Source: Alkalicoccus chagannorensis DSM 18086
GTDB lineage: Bacteria; Bacillota; Bacilli; Bacillales; Salisediminibacteriaceae
DNA: 64,000 nucleotides
NCBI RefSeq assembly: GCF_000429725.1
Contig: NZ_AUCK01000001.1
Coordinates: 248,001 to 312,000 of the forward strand
Direction: 5' to 3'
The notes beneath the pieces are model-generated. The model saw nothing but the letters and a program-made list of their open reading frames with translations. It was not told the DNA's origin and did no database searches. The position numbers were made by a program, and so were the translations under genes. This document shows, in pieces, positions 1 to 8,885 of this stretch (within the stretch, counting starts at the first letter, position 1; each line of letters begins with the position of its first letter).

Positions 1-85
1 GCAGGCAGGTGCCAGCTCATAGCTCATGCGATTAGAAGCAGGGGATAGACTTTCTGGGAGAGAAATTTGTTGTTATGTAGAATAG

Positions 86-117
86 TTACAGTGATTTACC
101 ACTGTAAATAATATAAT
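86..117 (+). promoter_or_regulatory. Palindromic operator-like site overlapping a promoter
   Basis: An 8-bp perfect inverted repeat, TTACAGTG (86-93) and CACTGTAA (100-107), separated by 6 bases, lies just before a TATAAT (112-117). The palindrome covers the place where the -35 region would be, so it looks like a repressor site for the recombinase-like gene that starts at 152. I do not recognise the regulator family. Both elements are seen directly; the function is inferred. Confidence 0.5.
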
Positions 118-151
118 AACAATAACATACATCCACAAGGGAGGGATTCAT

Positions 152-982
152 ATGCCTTTCGGTTACAGCAGATATCTAGAAAAACAAGGATACAAAGAGG
201 TGACCGTTCAGGAGCATGCCAAACAGCTCGAACTATTTTTTAAACACGTCGATTATATTCACGAAACGGTTCCTGAACTATACGAGATCAAGCCTTCGGA
301 TCTCAAATCGTATATTCAATTTAAGAAGTCTCAGCAGTTAAAGCCGGGAACGATCAATAAGATTATTTCCATTCTGAAACGGTTTTTCGATTACTGCTGG
401 GAAGAGCGTCTCATCGCAGCAGATCCAGCTGAAAAACTGAGATATATACAAGACTCCAAGCAGCCAATCAGTGCGGACGGTTTTGATGAGATTCAGCAGA
501 TTATCGATGATGCTGTACAAGACGAAGAAATGTCGTTGAAACGAAAGTGTATTCTTGTACTAGCCGGCGAAGGTTTGAGACCGGATGAATTTGCTGTTAC
601 GGTCGATCAGATCATTACAGAAGAACAGCTTGTACGGTTATACGTCAGTAAATCCGGCCACGAGCGGATTATCACCATGGACGGACTGCGTGCACAGGTG
701 ATTAAACAGCAGCTTCGTGATCAGCTGAGTAAAGAGCGGCAGTATTTGATATCGTCAGTAAATCGGAGTACCGGCGAAGAGCCGCTGCAGCGGATGACGA
801 TCAGTGTGCATCTTCGCAAAGCTGCTGAAGCTGCAGGACTCGATTCTTTGACAACGAATCAAATCCGGCGTGCCTATGCGGTTCATTTACTTGATAACCA
901 AGGATGGTCGTATGAAGAAGCGGCAGAAAAACTAGGAATTGATAAGCTGAGTGTCATGAAACTGGTGGACTCTGTCTCTTAA
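152..982 (+). CDS. Degenerate tyrosine recombinase-like protein
   Basis: 276 residues, ATG preceded by AAGGGAGGGA. Residues 1-95 resemble the SAM-like core-binding domain of phage-type integrases (helical; ends in a pattern like KPGTINKIISILKRFFDY). The second half resembles the catalytic domain: the first Arg is present in GLRPDEF (R143) and the beta-hairpin Lys in VSKSGHER. The HxxR box reads NQIRR (about 236-240), and no Tyr nucleophile exists in the last 35 residues, which end LGIDKLSVMKLVDSVS. Strand exchange is therefore unlikely. It may be a DNA-binding or regulatory relic, or a partner for an active recombinase. It stands alone, with a palindromic promoter upstream. Confidence 0.7.
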   Translation: MPFGYSRYLEKQGYKEVTVQEHAKQLELFFKHVDYIHETVPELYEIKPSDLKSYIQFKKSQQLKPGTINKIISILKRFFDYCWEERLIAADPAEKLRYIQDSKQPISADGFDEIQQIIDDAVQDEEMSLKRKCILVLAGEGLRPDEFAVTVDQIITEEQLVRLYVSKSGHERIITMDGLRAQVIKQQLRDQLSKERQYLISSVNRSTGEEPLQRMTISVHLRKAAEAAGLDSLTTNQIRRAYAVHLLDNQGWSYEEAAEKLGIDKLSVMKLVDSVS

Positions 983-1032
983 CATCTGTTTTGTCTCATT
1001 ACTAAGGTAATCTTCTATTTAAGAGACAAAAC
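973..1032 (+). terminator. Overlapping inverted repeats after the recombinase-like gene
   Basis: GTTTTGTCTC (988-997) pairs with GAGACAAAAC (1023-1032). Alternatively GTCTCTTAA (973-981, spanning the stop codon) pairs with TTAAGAGAC (1019-1027). The two pairings share the right arm, so they exclude each other. There is no T-run after the stem, so a plain intrinsic terminator is doubtful; an mRNA-end structure is an alternative. Confidence 0.4.
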
Positions 1033-1105
1033 CAGCGGTGTTTATATTGGTTCGCACAATTTATATTATGTCCGGGGCGTTATAATGGATAAGAGAAACC
1101 GACGT

Positions 1106-1477
1106 TTATTCGATGCGGTGCCGGTACCCTTTCCTTCTCGCTGCCTGCGGGCTCACGTGAGATGCTGCCAGTTCAATGACGTCGCTGACGTTTACTTTGT
1201 GCTCTTCAGCAAATGTCTTCACTTTTGTCAGCAGTTCCGTATCGTACGTCGTTTTATACTGCCGGCGGTCGCCGGGTCTGCGTTTATGGATCTCTGCCGG
1301 TGGATTGCTCAGGATGTTTTCCAGCCCTGTCTCCAGCAGATAATTAACATACGTATTGTGTGCTTCTGCCTGCTGCTGCATCGATGCCAGTACAGACGCA
1401 GATATGTTCGTACGGAATTTTTTCCTGCTGTCATCTTCTGCGTGATATAAGCCGTCCTGTGTTCGAATCCAGACCAC
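1106..1477 (-). CDS. Small hypothetical protein with ribbon-helix-helix-like look
   Basis: 123 residues. The start is GTG at 1477, chosen because GGGAGG (complement of 1487-1492) lies 9 bases upstream; an ATG inside that spacer is in another frame. The N-terminal part reads like a tagged short DNA-binding segment (KFRTNISASVLASMQQQAEA, then NYLLETGLENIL). A second similar stretch follows (TTYDTELLTKVKTFAEEHK, NVSDVIELAASHV). These two stretches suggest two ribbon-helix-helix-type units in one chain, which is inference from pattern only. Monocistronic; no function assigned. Confidence 0.65.
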   Translation of the reverse strand: MVWIRTQDGLYHAEDDSRKKFRTNISASVLASMQQQAEAHNTYVNYLLETGLENILSNPPAEIHKRRPGDRRQYKTTYDTELLTKVKTFAEEHKVNVSDVIELAASHVSPQAARRKGYRHRIE

Positions 1478-1526
1478 GTGGTCATACCTCCCTGCTCGTT
1501 GTTATATACGTGATGCCGGCATGAGT

Positions 1527-1562
1527 ACGTCCGCTGCAGGAAACGTGTACTGCAGCGGACGT
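1527..1562. repeat. 13-bp perfect inverted repeat between two minus-strand genes
   Basis: ACGTCCGCTGCAG (1527-1539) and its exact complement (1550-1562) are separated by 10 bases. It lies in the 136-bp gap between the flavin reductase stop and the start at 1477. No T-run flanks it on either strand, so it may be an operator or an mRNA hairpin rather than a terminator. Confidence 0.5.
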
Positions 1563-1613
1563 GACGAATCCATGACCGGCCTGCACGACTACGGATCATC
1601 CTGCAGGTGTCTT

Positions 1614-2102
1614 TTAGTTGTCGTAGAAAGACGAAGGAATGCCGCCGAACGCGCGCTTATGGTATAGAAGCGGCTCTGTTTCAGCATGGTCTGCGCGCAC
1701 AACTTCGCCAATCAGCATCGTATGATCGCCTGCATCTACCGTTTTATATACGCGGCATTCCAGAAGACCGGAATACCCTGCAATCACCGGCTGGCCCTCT
1801 TCATTCCAATCCCACGTTACCTGGCTGAAACGATCGGTGCCTTTTGTTGCGAAGAGCATACAGACATCGCCCTGATCATGTGCCAGGGTGTGAACAACGA
1901 AGTGTGAGCCTTCTGCAAACATATCGTGGGTCGTCACGCTTTTATCGATCGACCACGAAATAAGCATAGGATCCATCGAGACCGAAGTAAAAGAATTGAC
2001 GGTCAGCCCGACCGGCTCCTTCTCCGGCGTTGCTGTTGTTACTACGGTCACGCCTGTCGGATAGTTACCCATGATGTTACGAAAAGTAGTTTGATCTGCC
2101 AT
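1614..2102 (-). CDS. Flavin reductase family protein (HpaC/DIM6-like)
   Basis: 162 residues from ATG 2102; AGGAG sits 8 bases upstream, whereas the earlier in-frame GTG lies inside that site. The chain has the FMN-binding split-barrel features of flavin reductases: NYPTGVTVVTT near the N-terminus, GLTVNSFTSVSMDPMLISWSI, and a C-terminal DHTMLIGEVV region. Such enzymes reduce FMN/FAD with NAD(P)H, often supplying a partner monooxygenase; no oxygenase gene is adjacent. Cytosolic, single gene. The exact partner is unknown. Confidence 0.85.
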   Translation of the reverse strand: MADQTTFRNIMGNYPTGVTVVTTATPEKEPVGLTVNSFTSVSMDPMLISWSIDKSVTTHDMFAEGSHFVVHTLAHDQGDVCMLFATKGTDRFSQVTWDWNEEGQPVIAGYSGLLECRVYKTVDAGDHTMLIGEVVRADHAETEPLLYHKRAFGGIPSSFYDN

Positions 2103-2171
2103 AATGAACACTCCTGTTTATAGATACTGTGTGACTCCTTTACAATATCATTCTAGCAGGCGCTAAGAAAG

Positions 2172-3143
2172 TTATACGCCTGCCTTCTTATACAAGTCCT
2201 GCAGTTTTTCTGCCTCGACAGCCGGATGATAGTGCTCTTTCATCATGTCTCTCGCTGCCAGGCCGAGACGCTGTCGAAGTGCCGGCTCCTCGAGAAGCCT
2301 TCTGCACGAATCGCTGAACGACCTGCTGTCATCGTAGACAAGTCCTGTCTGTTCATGTGTCACCAGGCTGCGGTTGCCGCTGATATTGGATACAAGCAGG
2401 GCCCGGCCAGCCGCCATACCTTCCATCACAGCAGAAGACTGCCCTTCACTGAAGGACGTATTCAACACGATATCGGCGTTTGCATAAAGCTCACCCATGT
2501 CTTCATAGGCTGCTTTGCCAAGGTAATGAAGCCAGTCTCTCCCTGCAGCTGCTTCGCGAAGCCACTCCCCCTCCTCTTCTTCCAGTACCGGCCCCACGAC
2601 AGCCAAAGATAACGATGTTTCTTCAGCGAGGGAATCAAGCATCGTAACGGCTCCGCGTATATTTTTGACCGACCGGATTCCTGCAGGCAGCAAAAGCTGG
2701 GGAATGGTATTATCCGGCTCGTTATAGTCCGGAATCGGAACTGACTGCGGCTGGACAACGATGGCTTCTTCTCGATCCGGTACATAAGCCCGCACTCTTT
2801 CTTTCATGCCTTCATCAAAGACATGAATAAACGCTGCATGACGGAGACAGCGTTTCGTCAACGGCCCAAGCTCAGAATCCTCAATATCTTGGTTTATATC
2901 AGTGCCGGTAATCGTGATGATATACGGGATATCCAGCTCATTGTCTTCGTAATACTGCGCAAATTTCCTTGCATGAAATCCATGCAGCAGTGACGTGTCA
3001 TCCGGTATCTCGTCGTTGAGCGTACTGGAAATGATGGTCGTGTTAACGCCTCTCTCATGCAGCCATACCTGCATGCGGTCTGCCGTGATTTTATTGCCGC
3101 GCAGTTCCTCATAATGGGGAACCGCCAGAACTACATGACCCAT
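2172..3143 (-). CDS. Glycosyltransferase, GT-B fold (family 4 type)
   Basis: 323 residues. The C-terminal half carries the family-4 donor-binding pattern: SFSEGQSSAVMEGMAAGRALLVSNISGNRSLV, with the E-x7-E-like motif. The N-terminal half has a short Rossmann-type acceptor domain beginning GHVVLAVPHYEE. No signal peptide or membrane segment is seen. It is somewhat short for the family (usually 350-400) but looks complete. Acceptor and sugar cannot be told. GAGGGTGAG lies before the ATG. No other polysaccharide genes are nearby. Confidence 0.8.
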   Translation of the reverse strand: MGHVVLAVPHYEELRGNKITADRMQVWLHERGVNTTIISSTLNDEIPDDTSLLHGFHARKFAQYYEDNELDIPYIITITGTDINQDIEDSELGPLTKRCLRHAAFIHVFDEGMKERVRAYVPDREEAIVVQPQSVPIPDYNEPDNTIPQLLLPAGIRSVKNIRGAVTMLDSLAEETSLSLAVVGPVLEEEEGEWLREAAAGRDWLHYLGKAAYEDMGELYANADIVLNTSFSEGQSSAVMEGMAAGRALLVSNISGNRSLVTHEQTGLVYDDSRSFSDSCRRLLEEPALRQRLGLAARDMMKEHYHPAVEAEKLQDLYKKAGV

Positions 3144-3343
3144 AACTCACCCTCATTCCTGTTTTTCATTTTCACTGTTATTCAGTATATCAGCTGCGTC
3201 ATCACAAATAAAAGCGTACGTGCCTGTCGAAGCCGCAGAGATCGAAGATGTAAACAAAAGAAAGAGGAGCGCCCCATTCATTCATGGAGACACCCCTCAC
3301 GGGCAGCATGCTGCTGTGCTCATAGCCGTCGCGCATGCGCTGT

Positions 3344-3742
3344 CTATTTAATCGGTCTTCTTCCTGCAAATCCATCTGCTTTTTCATGATAGAATAAAAT
3401 TTCATCTTCCCCTTCTCTCCAGCAGAGAAGTACTTCCGTTTTGCCCTTAAATGAAGGGAAATCCACCAGTGCCGGTTCAATCCCTTTCAGCTGGGCACCG
3501 GTATGCTGGATATTATTAACGTGAAGCTGAGCCTGCATCTCAATGAATTCAAGCTGGCACTCCAGTTTGAACATACTGTCTGTCCTCGTTTTGACGAGAC
3601 GATCCTTCTTTTCTTTCATCTGTTGATACATCGTCCATGTATCGTCGAACTCTTTTTGGATTCGTTTCAATTCCTCAATTTCTGTTTTGACCATAGGGAT
3701 CAGCCTGTTTGCCTGATCTACGGTGAAATATTTCTTCGGCAT
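3344..3742 (-). CDS. DUF2203 family protein
   Basis: 132 residues with GGGAGG 8 bases upstream. It opens with KKYFTVDQANRLIPMVK, typical of DUF2203, followed by a long helical, probably coiled-coil, segment (about 20-85). It ends in a small beta-type region with DFPSFKGKTEVLLCWREGEDEILFYHE, the usual family ending. Cytosolic. The biochemical role of the family is unknown. It lies 24 bp after the DUF2231 gene, probably in one transcript with it. Confidence 0.8.
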   Translation of the reverse strand: MPKKYFTVDQANRLIPMVKTEIEELKRIQKEFDDTWTMYQQMKEKKDRLVKTRTDSMFKLECQLEFIEMQAQLHVNNIQHTGAQLKGIEPALVDFPSFKGKTEVLLCWREGEDEILFYHEKADGFAGRRPIK

Positions 3743-3766
3743 TTCTGTTGCCTCCCTTATCTTATG

Positions 3767-4201
3767 TTAAACATCGTCGTACATCATTCGCCCGGCATAA
3801 TGCCCGGTAATGATGGTCAGCACCGCGCCAATAACGGCAAGTACCGCCAGCCCCCAGCGCACGTAAGTGTTTTGATAGAAAAAGTTGAACACCTGCAGGA
3901 CAGTGACGGCGATATAGGTAATCAAAGAATAAAATGCAAATTGCTGATGGGGCCCTAAAAATTCTCCTACCGAGTCCCCGTAAAGCTGCAAAGCTACTCC
4001 GACAGCGTCTTCGCCGGTAACGTAGGCTGCAACGCCACCGATTGTCCCAATACTCAGCATCCAAATGGCTGCCTGTTCGAAAAACCGTGTCTGCCAGAAC
4101 AAGGAAAGAACGACAAACATTGAACCGACAAGCCAGAGGGCAATTGGGATATGGACAACGGCGGGGTGAAGTGGGTCTGGTATGATGTATAAAGCATACA
4201 T
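3767..4201 (-). CDS. DUF2231 family membrane protein
   Basis: 144 residues with four hydrophobic segments (about 18-37, 45-65, 87-108, 117-135). It has HPAVVHIPIALWLVGS near the N-terminus and a final TGHYAGRMMYDD, both conserved features of the DUF2231 group of small integral membrane proteins; the conserved His residues could bind haem or metal, which is inference. AAGGAG precedes the ATG. Upstream partner of the DUF2203 gene. Confidence 0.8.
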   Translation of the reverse strand: MYALYIIPDPLHPAVVHIPIALWLVGSMFVVLSLFWQTRFFEQAAIWMLSIGTIGGVAAYVTGEDAVGVALQLYGDSVGEFLGPHQQFAFYSLITYIAVTVLQVFNFFYQNTYVRWGLAVLAVIGAVLTIITGHYAGRMMYDDV

Positions 4202-4297
4202 AGCTGGAACACTCCTTGCGTTTCAGGATTGATTTCTGTATAGAAATTTAATACCCTGTACAACTTTTTTCAAACTTATGTTCAGCTTTTGGCATGA

Positions 4298-4333
4298 AAA
4301 AAGACCCGGAAAAAATGCCCTCCCGAGTCTTAT
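4298..4333 (-). terminator. Intrinsic terminator of the HAD phosphatase gene
   Basis: On the minus strand, AAGACTCGGG pairs with CCGGGTCTT across a loop containing a T-run, with one G-U pair, and is followed by six T. It lies just past the stop at 4341. Confidence 0.75.
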
Positions 4334-4340
4334 ACCCTAT

Positions 4341-5087
4341 CTATTTCTTAATAATCCCAAGATGTCGGAGCGCCTCGGCGACACCGTCTGCTTCGAAATC
4401 AGCTGTCACGAAATCGGCCTCCTGTTTCACTTCTTCCTGCGCGTTTCCCATTGCTACACCGACACCAGCTTCCCGGATCATCGTCAAGTCATTCAGACTG
4501 TCTCCGAGAGCCATCACTTGATGAAAGCCCCATCCCCGATCTTCCAGCACTTTCTCTATCGCAGCGGCTTTATGCACGCCGGCTGCGTTCACTTCAATGT
4601 TCAATGGGCTGGAATTGCTGACTTCGAGTTCATCTTCCTGATGAAGCAGGTGCAGTATCTGGTCACGGACAGCCGTGTCATCCAGGTCATAGCCGAACTT
4701 CAGCCACTGCCTGCTCTGAATGTCCTCTGGCATTTCGTTTTTCCATACTTTATCCACTGAGGCTGCCCAGTGCCTGGCACCGTGTTTCACTTTAATCTGG
4801 TTCATTTTTTCAACGAGCGCCGCGTTCAGCAGCTGCCGGTGTTTCAGTTCCGGCCCGCTCAGTTCCCAGATTTCACTGCCGTTGCCGGTAATGATCCAGT
4901 CCTTCATCTTCAGCTCTTCAGCGAAATGAGCCACGGCAGGAAGTGATCGACCGGTAGCAATCATCATTTCATAGCCCGCTTCAGAAGCCTCATGTACAGC
5001 CAGCGTATTCGATCGGGAAATTTGATGGCTGCTGTTTAACGTCGTTCCATCCATATCCAGGACGATTAGTCTGATATCGTGGTTCAT
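4341..5087 (-). CDS. Cof-type HAD-IIB phosphatase
   Basis: 248 residues. Motif I is LDMDGTTLNS, motif II MIATGRS, and the C-terminal motif IV is ALGDSLNDLTMIREAGVGVAMGNA, with the cap domain between (about 85-185). Cof-type enzymes hydrolyse sugar phosphates, flavin precursors or other small phosphates; the substrate cannot be inferred here. GAGGAG lies before the ATG. It starts 12 bp after the stop of the small membrane protein gene, so it is likely in the dynA transcript. Confidence 0.88.
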   Translation of the reverse strand: MNHDIRLIVLDMDGTTLNSSHQISRSNTLAVHEASEAGYEMMIATGRSLPAVAHFAEELKMKDWIITGNGSEIWELSGPELKHRQLLNAALVEKMNQIKVKHGARHWAASVDKVWKNEMPEDIQSRQWLKFGYDLDDTAVRDQILHLLHQEDELEVSNSSPLNIEVNAAGVHKAAAIEKVLEDRGWGFHQVMALGDSLNDLTMIREAGVGVAMGNAQEEVKQEADFVTADFEADGVAEALRHLGIIKK

Positions 5088-5099
5088 GTCATCTCTCCT

Positions 5100-5306
5100 C
5101 TAACGTATGAAAAAGTAAATTACGGTAATGGCCACAGCCGGAATGAACACGACCACGTAAATCAGGCCGAGCATCTGTAAATGCTGTCTCGATTTCTTCT
5201 TGTCATCATAGTTTTTATCTGTTGGATTCCGGCCGACGGCAATCGTAGCCGCAAGCCCGATGAGGCATAAAATTACAGCTGCTGCAAGGTAAGGAAGCAT
5301 ATTCAT
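5100..5306 (-). CDS. Small two-span membrane protein
   Basis: 68 residues with two hydrophobic helices (about 5-24 and 45-66) joined by a charged loop NPTDKNYDDKKKSRQH. AAAGGAG sits at a good distance before the ATG. It lies between dynA (24 bp upstream) and the Cof-type phosphatase (12 bp downstream), so it probably belongs to the same transcript. Family unknown to me. Confidence 0.7.
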   Translation of the reverse strand: MNMLPYLAAAVILCLIGLAATIAVGRNPTDKNYDDKKKSRQHLQMLGLIYVVVFIPAVAITVIYFFIR

Positions 5307-5330
5307 AGGAACGCTCCTTTCATAGCGTAA

Positions 5331-8300
5331 TTACCGGTGCAGCGCCTCTGATTTATCCAGAAGCGGCGAAGCCGGCTTCTTCTTGAGCAGCTGCTGGTCC
5401 GACGCAGCTTTTTTCTGTTCATCCGGTTCCGTGAGCGTCTGAATTTTCAGCAGCTGCTGATCGAGTGCCTGAATAAATGCACGCCGGACATCTTCGGTGC
5501 GTTCATGCATCAAGTTCTGCAGCTGTTCGTTCGTTCTCGCTTCGAGCATCGTCGTTCTGCGGGTTACTTCCTTCTGGGCTTCTTCCACGAGAGCATCTTT
5601 CAATTTTTCCTTGCCGCCCTCTTCAAAGAACTGCTTTTTGCTTTTCACCGACTTGGCAAATGACGCAGGTTCTTCTAAAAGGGAACCACTCTCCCAGACT
5701 GCTTCCGGTTTGACCTGCAGCGAAGGAAGACGAACGGCTACGTGCAGCTCTGATTCTTTTTCCATGCACCACCGCCGCAGCACCCGCTGCACAGCGTAAT
5801 CCAGCCGGATCGACACTGCTTCCCACTCCTGCCGGAAGAACTGCTCGCCGGCTGCAGCCCAGTCCTGCACAGCCGCCTGCAGCTGTTTCTGCAGCTCCTG
5901 CCTCGTCGATCCCTGTACCGTAGAAACGTTGATGGTCTCCTGGAAGTAATCATGCAGAACAAACGTCATTCGCTTCCGAAGGTGCAGACTCAGCTGTTCG
6001 AGTTCCCGCTGTGCATCTCGGAAGATATACGGAAAGGCATATTGTTCCATGTCTTCCTTTTGAGACTGCCGAAGCTGCTTTCTTTCTGCTGCTCGTCCGG
6101 TATCGGCCTCCTGTTGTTCTTCGATCAGCTTGTCTGCTGCAGAAGCAAGCTTTCCCCACGCTTCTTCCACGAGACGAATGTTCAGCAGTTTCAGTTCTCC
6201 TGCTACCGTCGTGTAAAAGTAGCTGCGGAATGTCTCGAACGAAGTATCTCCCGGTGAGGTGAGCGCTCCACGGCTGGAGACCGGAAAAATACGCGGAGCC
6301 TGATAACCGAGACGGCGCAGCTGGCCATGGATATGCTGCTGCACGTCCTGTAGCTCGCGCTCATCAGAAGCGAGATCTTTCGCGTTGAGGATAAAATACA
6401 TTTTATCTGCTGAGAAGCTTTCGTTAATGCTGCTCAGCTGCTCGAGAAAATATTGATCGGACTTGGAAAAGGCGTGATTGTAATACGTAACGTAGAAAAT
6501 CGCGTCGGACTCCTCGACTTGTTTGAAAGCGACATTCGTGTGGCGGCCGTGGATGGAGTTTACTCCCGGCGTGTCGACAAGCCGGATTCCGGCGCGTGTA
6601 AGCCGGGCATCATAGTAGATCGTGACATCTTCTATCATACAGGCCGTCGACTCATCAGCTGCATAGGCATCAATCTCGGCATGTGGGACTTCCTTCTTTG
6701 TATCCATCCACTCTTTTTTGTCCCGGAGGCTCGCCTGCATCACTTTCAAATAATCTACCGACGTGCGCTGCTGCCTGGACACATGCTTGACGCTCTCCGG
6801 ATTCCATTTACCAATCGTATCAATATCCAGATCGGCCCCAAAAGAGCGTGCAACCGACGCAATCTCTTCAGAAAGTGCGGTGCGGCTTTTGAATGCGATA
6901 ATAACCGTCCCGTGCGGGCGGCCGTTCTCGGGTGCCGTGACGCGGGTCACTGTCGCTGTTGTCGGATGCGGGGCAGTAGGCATGACGTTATCCTCGAGCA
7001 GCGCATTGGCAAAACTTGACTTACCGGCACTAAAAGCCCCGAACAGCGACAGCGTAAATGTAGAAGCTTCCGCATTTTCTACCGCGTCCAGGAGATTATC
7101 CTTCTCCGCCTGGAACAGCTCCGGCAGCTCCAGTTTCGCTGCTGCCTCCCGGACGCTCGTCAAAAACGCCGGGACGGCCGATTCATCGAGCATGATGGCT
7201 GTTTCTTCTTCTGCTTCTGCCTCTTCCACCTGTTCTGCTTCTTGCTGCTCGTGAATGATGGAGACACCTTCCCAGATGTCCGTACTGGTATCGAGGGCAG
7301 CAGCTTCCTGCTCCCGCAGCAGATCATCCAGCGGTTTCACAGCACCGGCACGGGGTTTGTACGTTTTGACAGCCTCTTTTTTCTGCTTCGTCTCCTCTGC
7401 TGATTTCCGGAGCCGGTGCTGAAACTGTTTCACCTCTTCCAGCTGCCCGGCGCGCGTTTCCAGTTCTTTGATCTGTGCTTCCTTTTCCGGACGGACAGCT
7501 TCGATATAAGCTTCCAGTACAGCACTCGCACGCCGCCTTACATCGCGTACGATCTCGCTGTTGATCGAGCGGCTCAGCTGATAATTATACTCGTGATTCG
7601 AGCTTCCTTTAGGAATCCGCTCCCGGAGCCAGTCGGCGGTGATCAGCAATGGCAGTTCCTGCATACGCTGATCGAAGGACGCCGCGTCCTGCAGTTCAGC
7701 CTGAGGCAGCGATCTGAAATAATCCTCTACATAATAGAGAAGCTGGGATTTGAGATTGTCATTGAGCTCAGTGACAAGCTGCTCCAGCCGTTTCTCCTGT
7801 TCCTGGCGTGTCTTTTTTCCGGAGAAGAGAAACCCTGTTTTAAACGAGGACTGCAGAGAAGCCGTGTATGCTTTCAGCAGTTCTGTCGTCGTGTAGGGGA
7901 ATAGATGCACATTCTCATATAAATGCTTCATGTCTTCTTCGTAATCGTCTTCCAGCTGCTGTTCGAACTCGCGGAGTGATTCAAGACGTTCTGCCGTTAT
8001 TCCGGCATCCTGTACTTCTTCCTCCGAGAAACCGGCAGCAGCCGCTTCGTCGAAAATCATCTGGTCCGTCGTTTCCTGGTCCTCGTCCAGCCGCTGCTTT
8101 AAGGCGGTGTAGAATCCCTGGTATAAAGCAGCCTGTGCAGGCGCGGTGAAAGCCGCCCCCTGCTGCATGACTCCGTGGAGCTTTTGTTTGAGCCGAGTTA
8201 ATTCGTTCAGGGGATGTTCCGCTTCCTTCATCGACGTGAAGTAGAAATCGGCATAGCGGATATGCCATGATTCAAAGATCCGGTCCACGTCGCTTCGGAA

Positions 8301-8885
8301 GGTCGCAGCGTCGACTTCCGTTTCGTCGTGTTTATCGATCTGATTGATCACGATAAACACAGGTTTCCCTGATTCCGACAGCTGTTTCAAAAAGTGAAGG
8401 TTCGTTTCTGACTGAACATGGTTGTAGTCCATGACGTAAACGATGGCATCCGTGGCGTACAGCTGTTCCATCGTCACTTCCGCGTGGGTCGGGTCCGTGG
8501 AGTCCACGCCGGGCGTATCGGCAATAACGCCTCCCTGCGATAGTAATGGAAGCGGCGCATGGATGTGAATTTCTTTAATATCCGCTCCATCGCGTCCCCA
8601 TTCGCTGATTTTCTGCCACGGCAGCTCCCCTTCGTAGGATGCCGTCTTTTTCCCGGCGGCACCGTACAGGTTCAGGGCGAAATCTCCGTGCATCATGCGG
8701 ATGATGTTGGCACTTGTAGGGATCGGACTCGTCGGCAGCAGTTCCGCCCCGAGGATGCCGTTTAACAGTGTCGATTTTCCAGCAGAGAAATGGCCGCAGA
8801 AGGCTATTTCGAATGTTCCGCTCTCTTTCTTTTCTTCAATCCTGCGGAGTCGTTCTTGTTCCTGTTCCGTCAATTCAACGTTCAC
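5331..8885 (-). CDS. dynA: Double-headed bacterial dynamin-like GTPase (DynA type)
   Basis: 1184 residues, close to Bacillus subtilis DynA, which is about 1190. There are two fused dynamin units. In the first, the P-loop GHFSAGKST is at 31-39, DTPGVDST follows near 122 and the base-specific motif is VINQID. In the second, GAFSAGKSS lies near 613-621, DTPGVNS near 765 and LNAKD after that. Long helical trunk and paddle regions rich in Gln/Glu follow each GTPase. B. subtilis DynA tethers and fuses membranes and protects against membrane-damaging antibiotics and phage. The start overlaps the stop of the upstream phosphoglucomutase-like gene by 11 bp, indicating translational coupling. Confidence 0.95.
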   Translation of the reverse strand: MNVELTEQEQERLRRIEEKKESGTFEIAFCGHFSAGKSTLLNGILGAELLPTSPIPTSANIIRMMHGDFALNLYGAAGKKTASYEGELPWQKISEWGRDGADIKEIHIHAPLPLLSQGGVIADTPGVDSTDPTHAEVTMEQLYATDAIVYVMDYNHVQSETNLHFLKQLSESGKPVFIVINQIDKHDETEVDAATFRSDVDRIFESWHIRYADFYFTSMKEAEHPLNELTRLKQKLHGVMQQGAAFTAPAQAALYQGFYTALKQRLDEDQETTDQMIFDEAAAAGFSEEEVQDAGITAERLESLREFEQQLEDDYEEDMKHLYENVHLFPYTTTELLKAYTASLQSSFKTGFLFSGKKTRQEQEKRLEQLVTELNDNLKSQLLYYVEDYFRSLPQAELQDAASFDQRMQELPLLITADWLRERIPKGSSNHEYNYQLSRSINSEIVRDVRRRASAVLEAYIEAVRPEKEAQIKELETRAGQLEEVKQFQHRLRKSAEETKQKKEAVKTYKPRAGAVKPLDDLLREQEAAALDTSTDIWEGVSIIHEQQEAEQVEEAEAEEETAIMLDESAVPAFLTSVREAAAKLELPELFQAEKDNLLDAVENAEASTFTLSLFGAFSAGKSSFANALLEDNVMPTAPHPTTATVTRVTAPENGRPHGTVIIAFKSRTALSEEIASVARSFGADLDIDTIGKWNPESVKHVSRQQRTSVDYLKVMQASLRDKKEWMDTKKEVPHAEIDAYAADESTACMIEDVTIYYDARLTRAGIRLVDTPGVNSIHGRHTNVAFKQVEESDAIFYVTYYNHAFSKSDQYFLEQLSSINESFSADKMYFILNAKDLASDERELQDVQQHIHGQLRRLGYQAPRIFPVSSRGALTSPGDTSFETFRSYFYTTVAGELKLLNIRLVEEAWGKLASAADKLIEEQQEADTGRAAERKQLRQSQKEDMEQYAFPYIFRDAQRELEQLSLHLRKRMTFVLHDYFQETINVSTVQGSTRQELQKQLQAAVQDWAAAGEQFFRQEWEAVSIRLDYAVQRVLRRWCMEKESELHVAVRLPSLQVKPEAVWESGSLLEEPASFAKSVKSKKQFFEEGGKEKLKDALVEEAQKEVTRRTTMLEARTNEQLQNLMHERTEDVRRAFIQALDQQLLKIQTLTEPDEQKKAASDQQLLKKKPASPLLDKSEALHR

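Noticed and set aside
1085-1450. 121-residue plus-strand frame over the small hypothetical gene
   Set aside because: The minus-strand frame has the ribosome site and protein-like composition; this one has neither.
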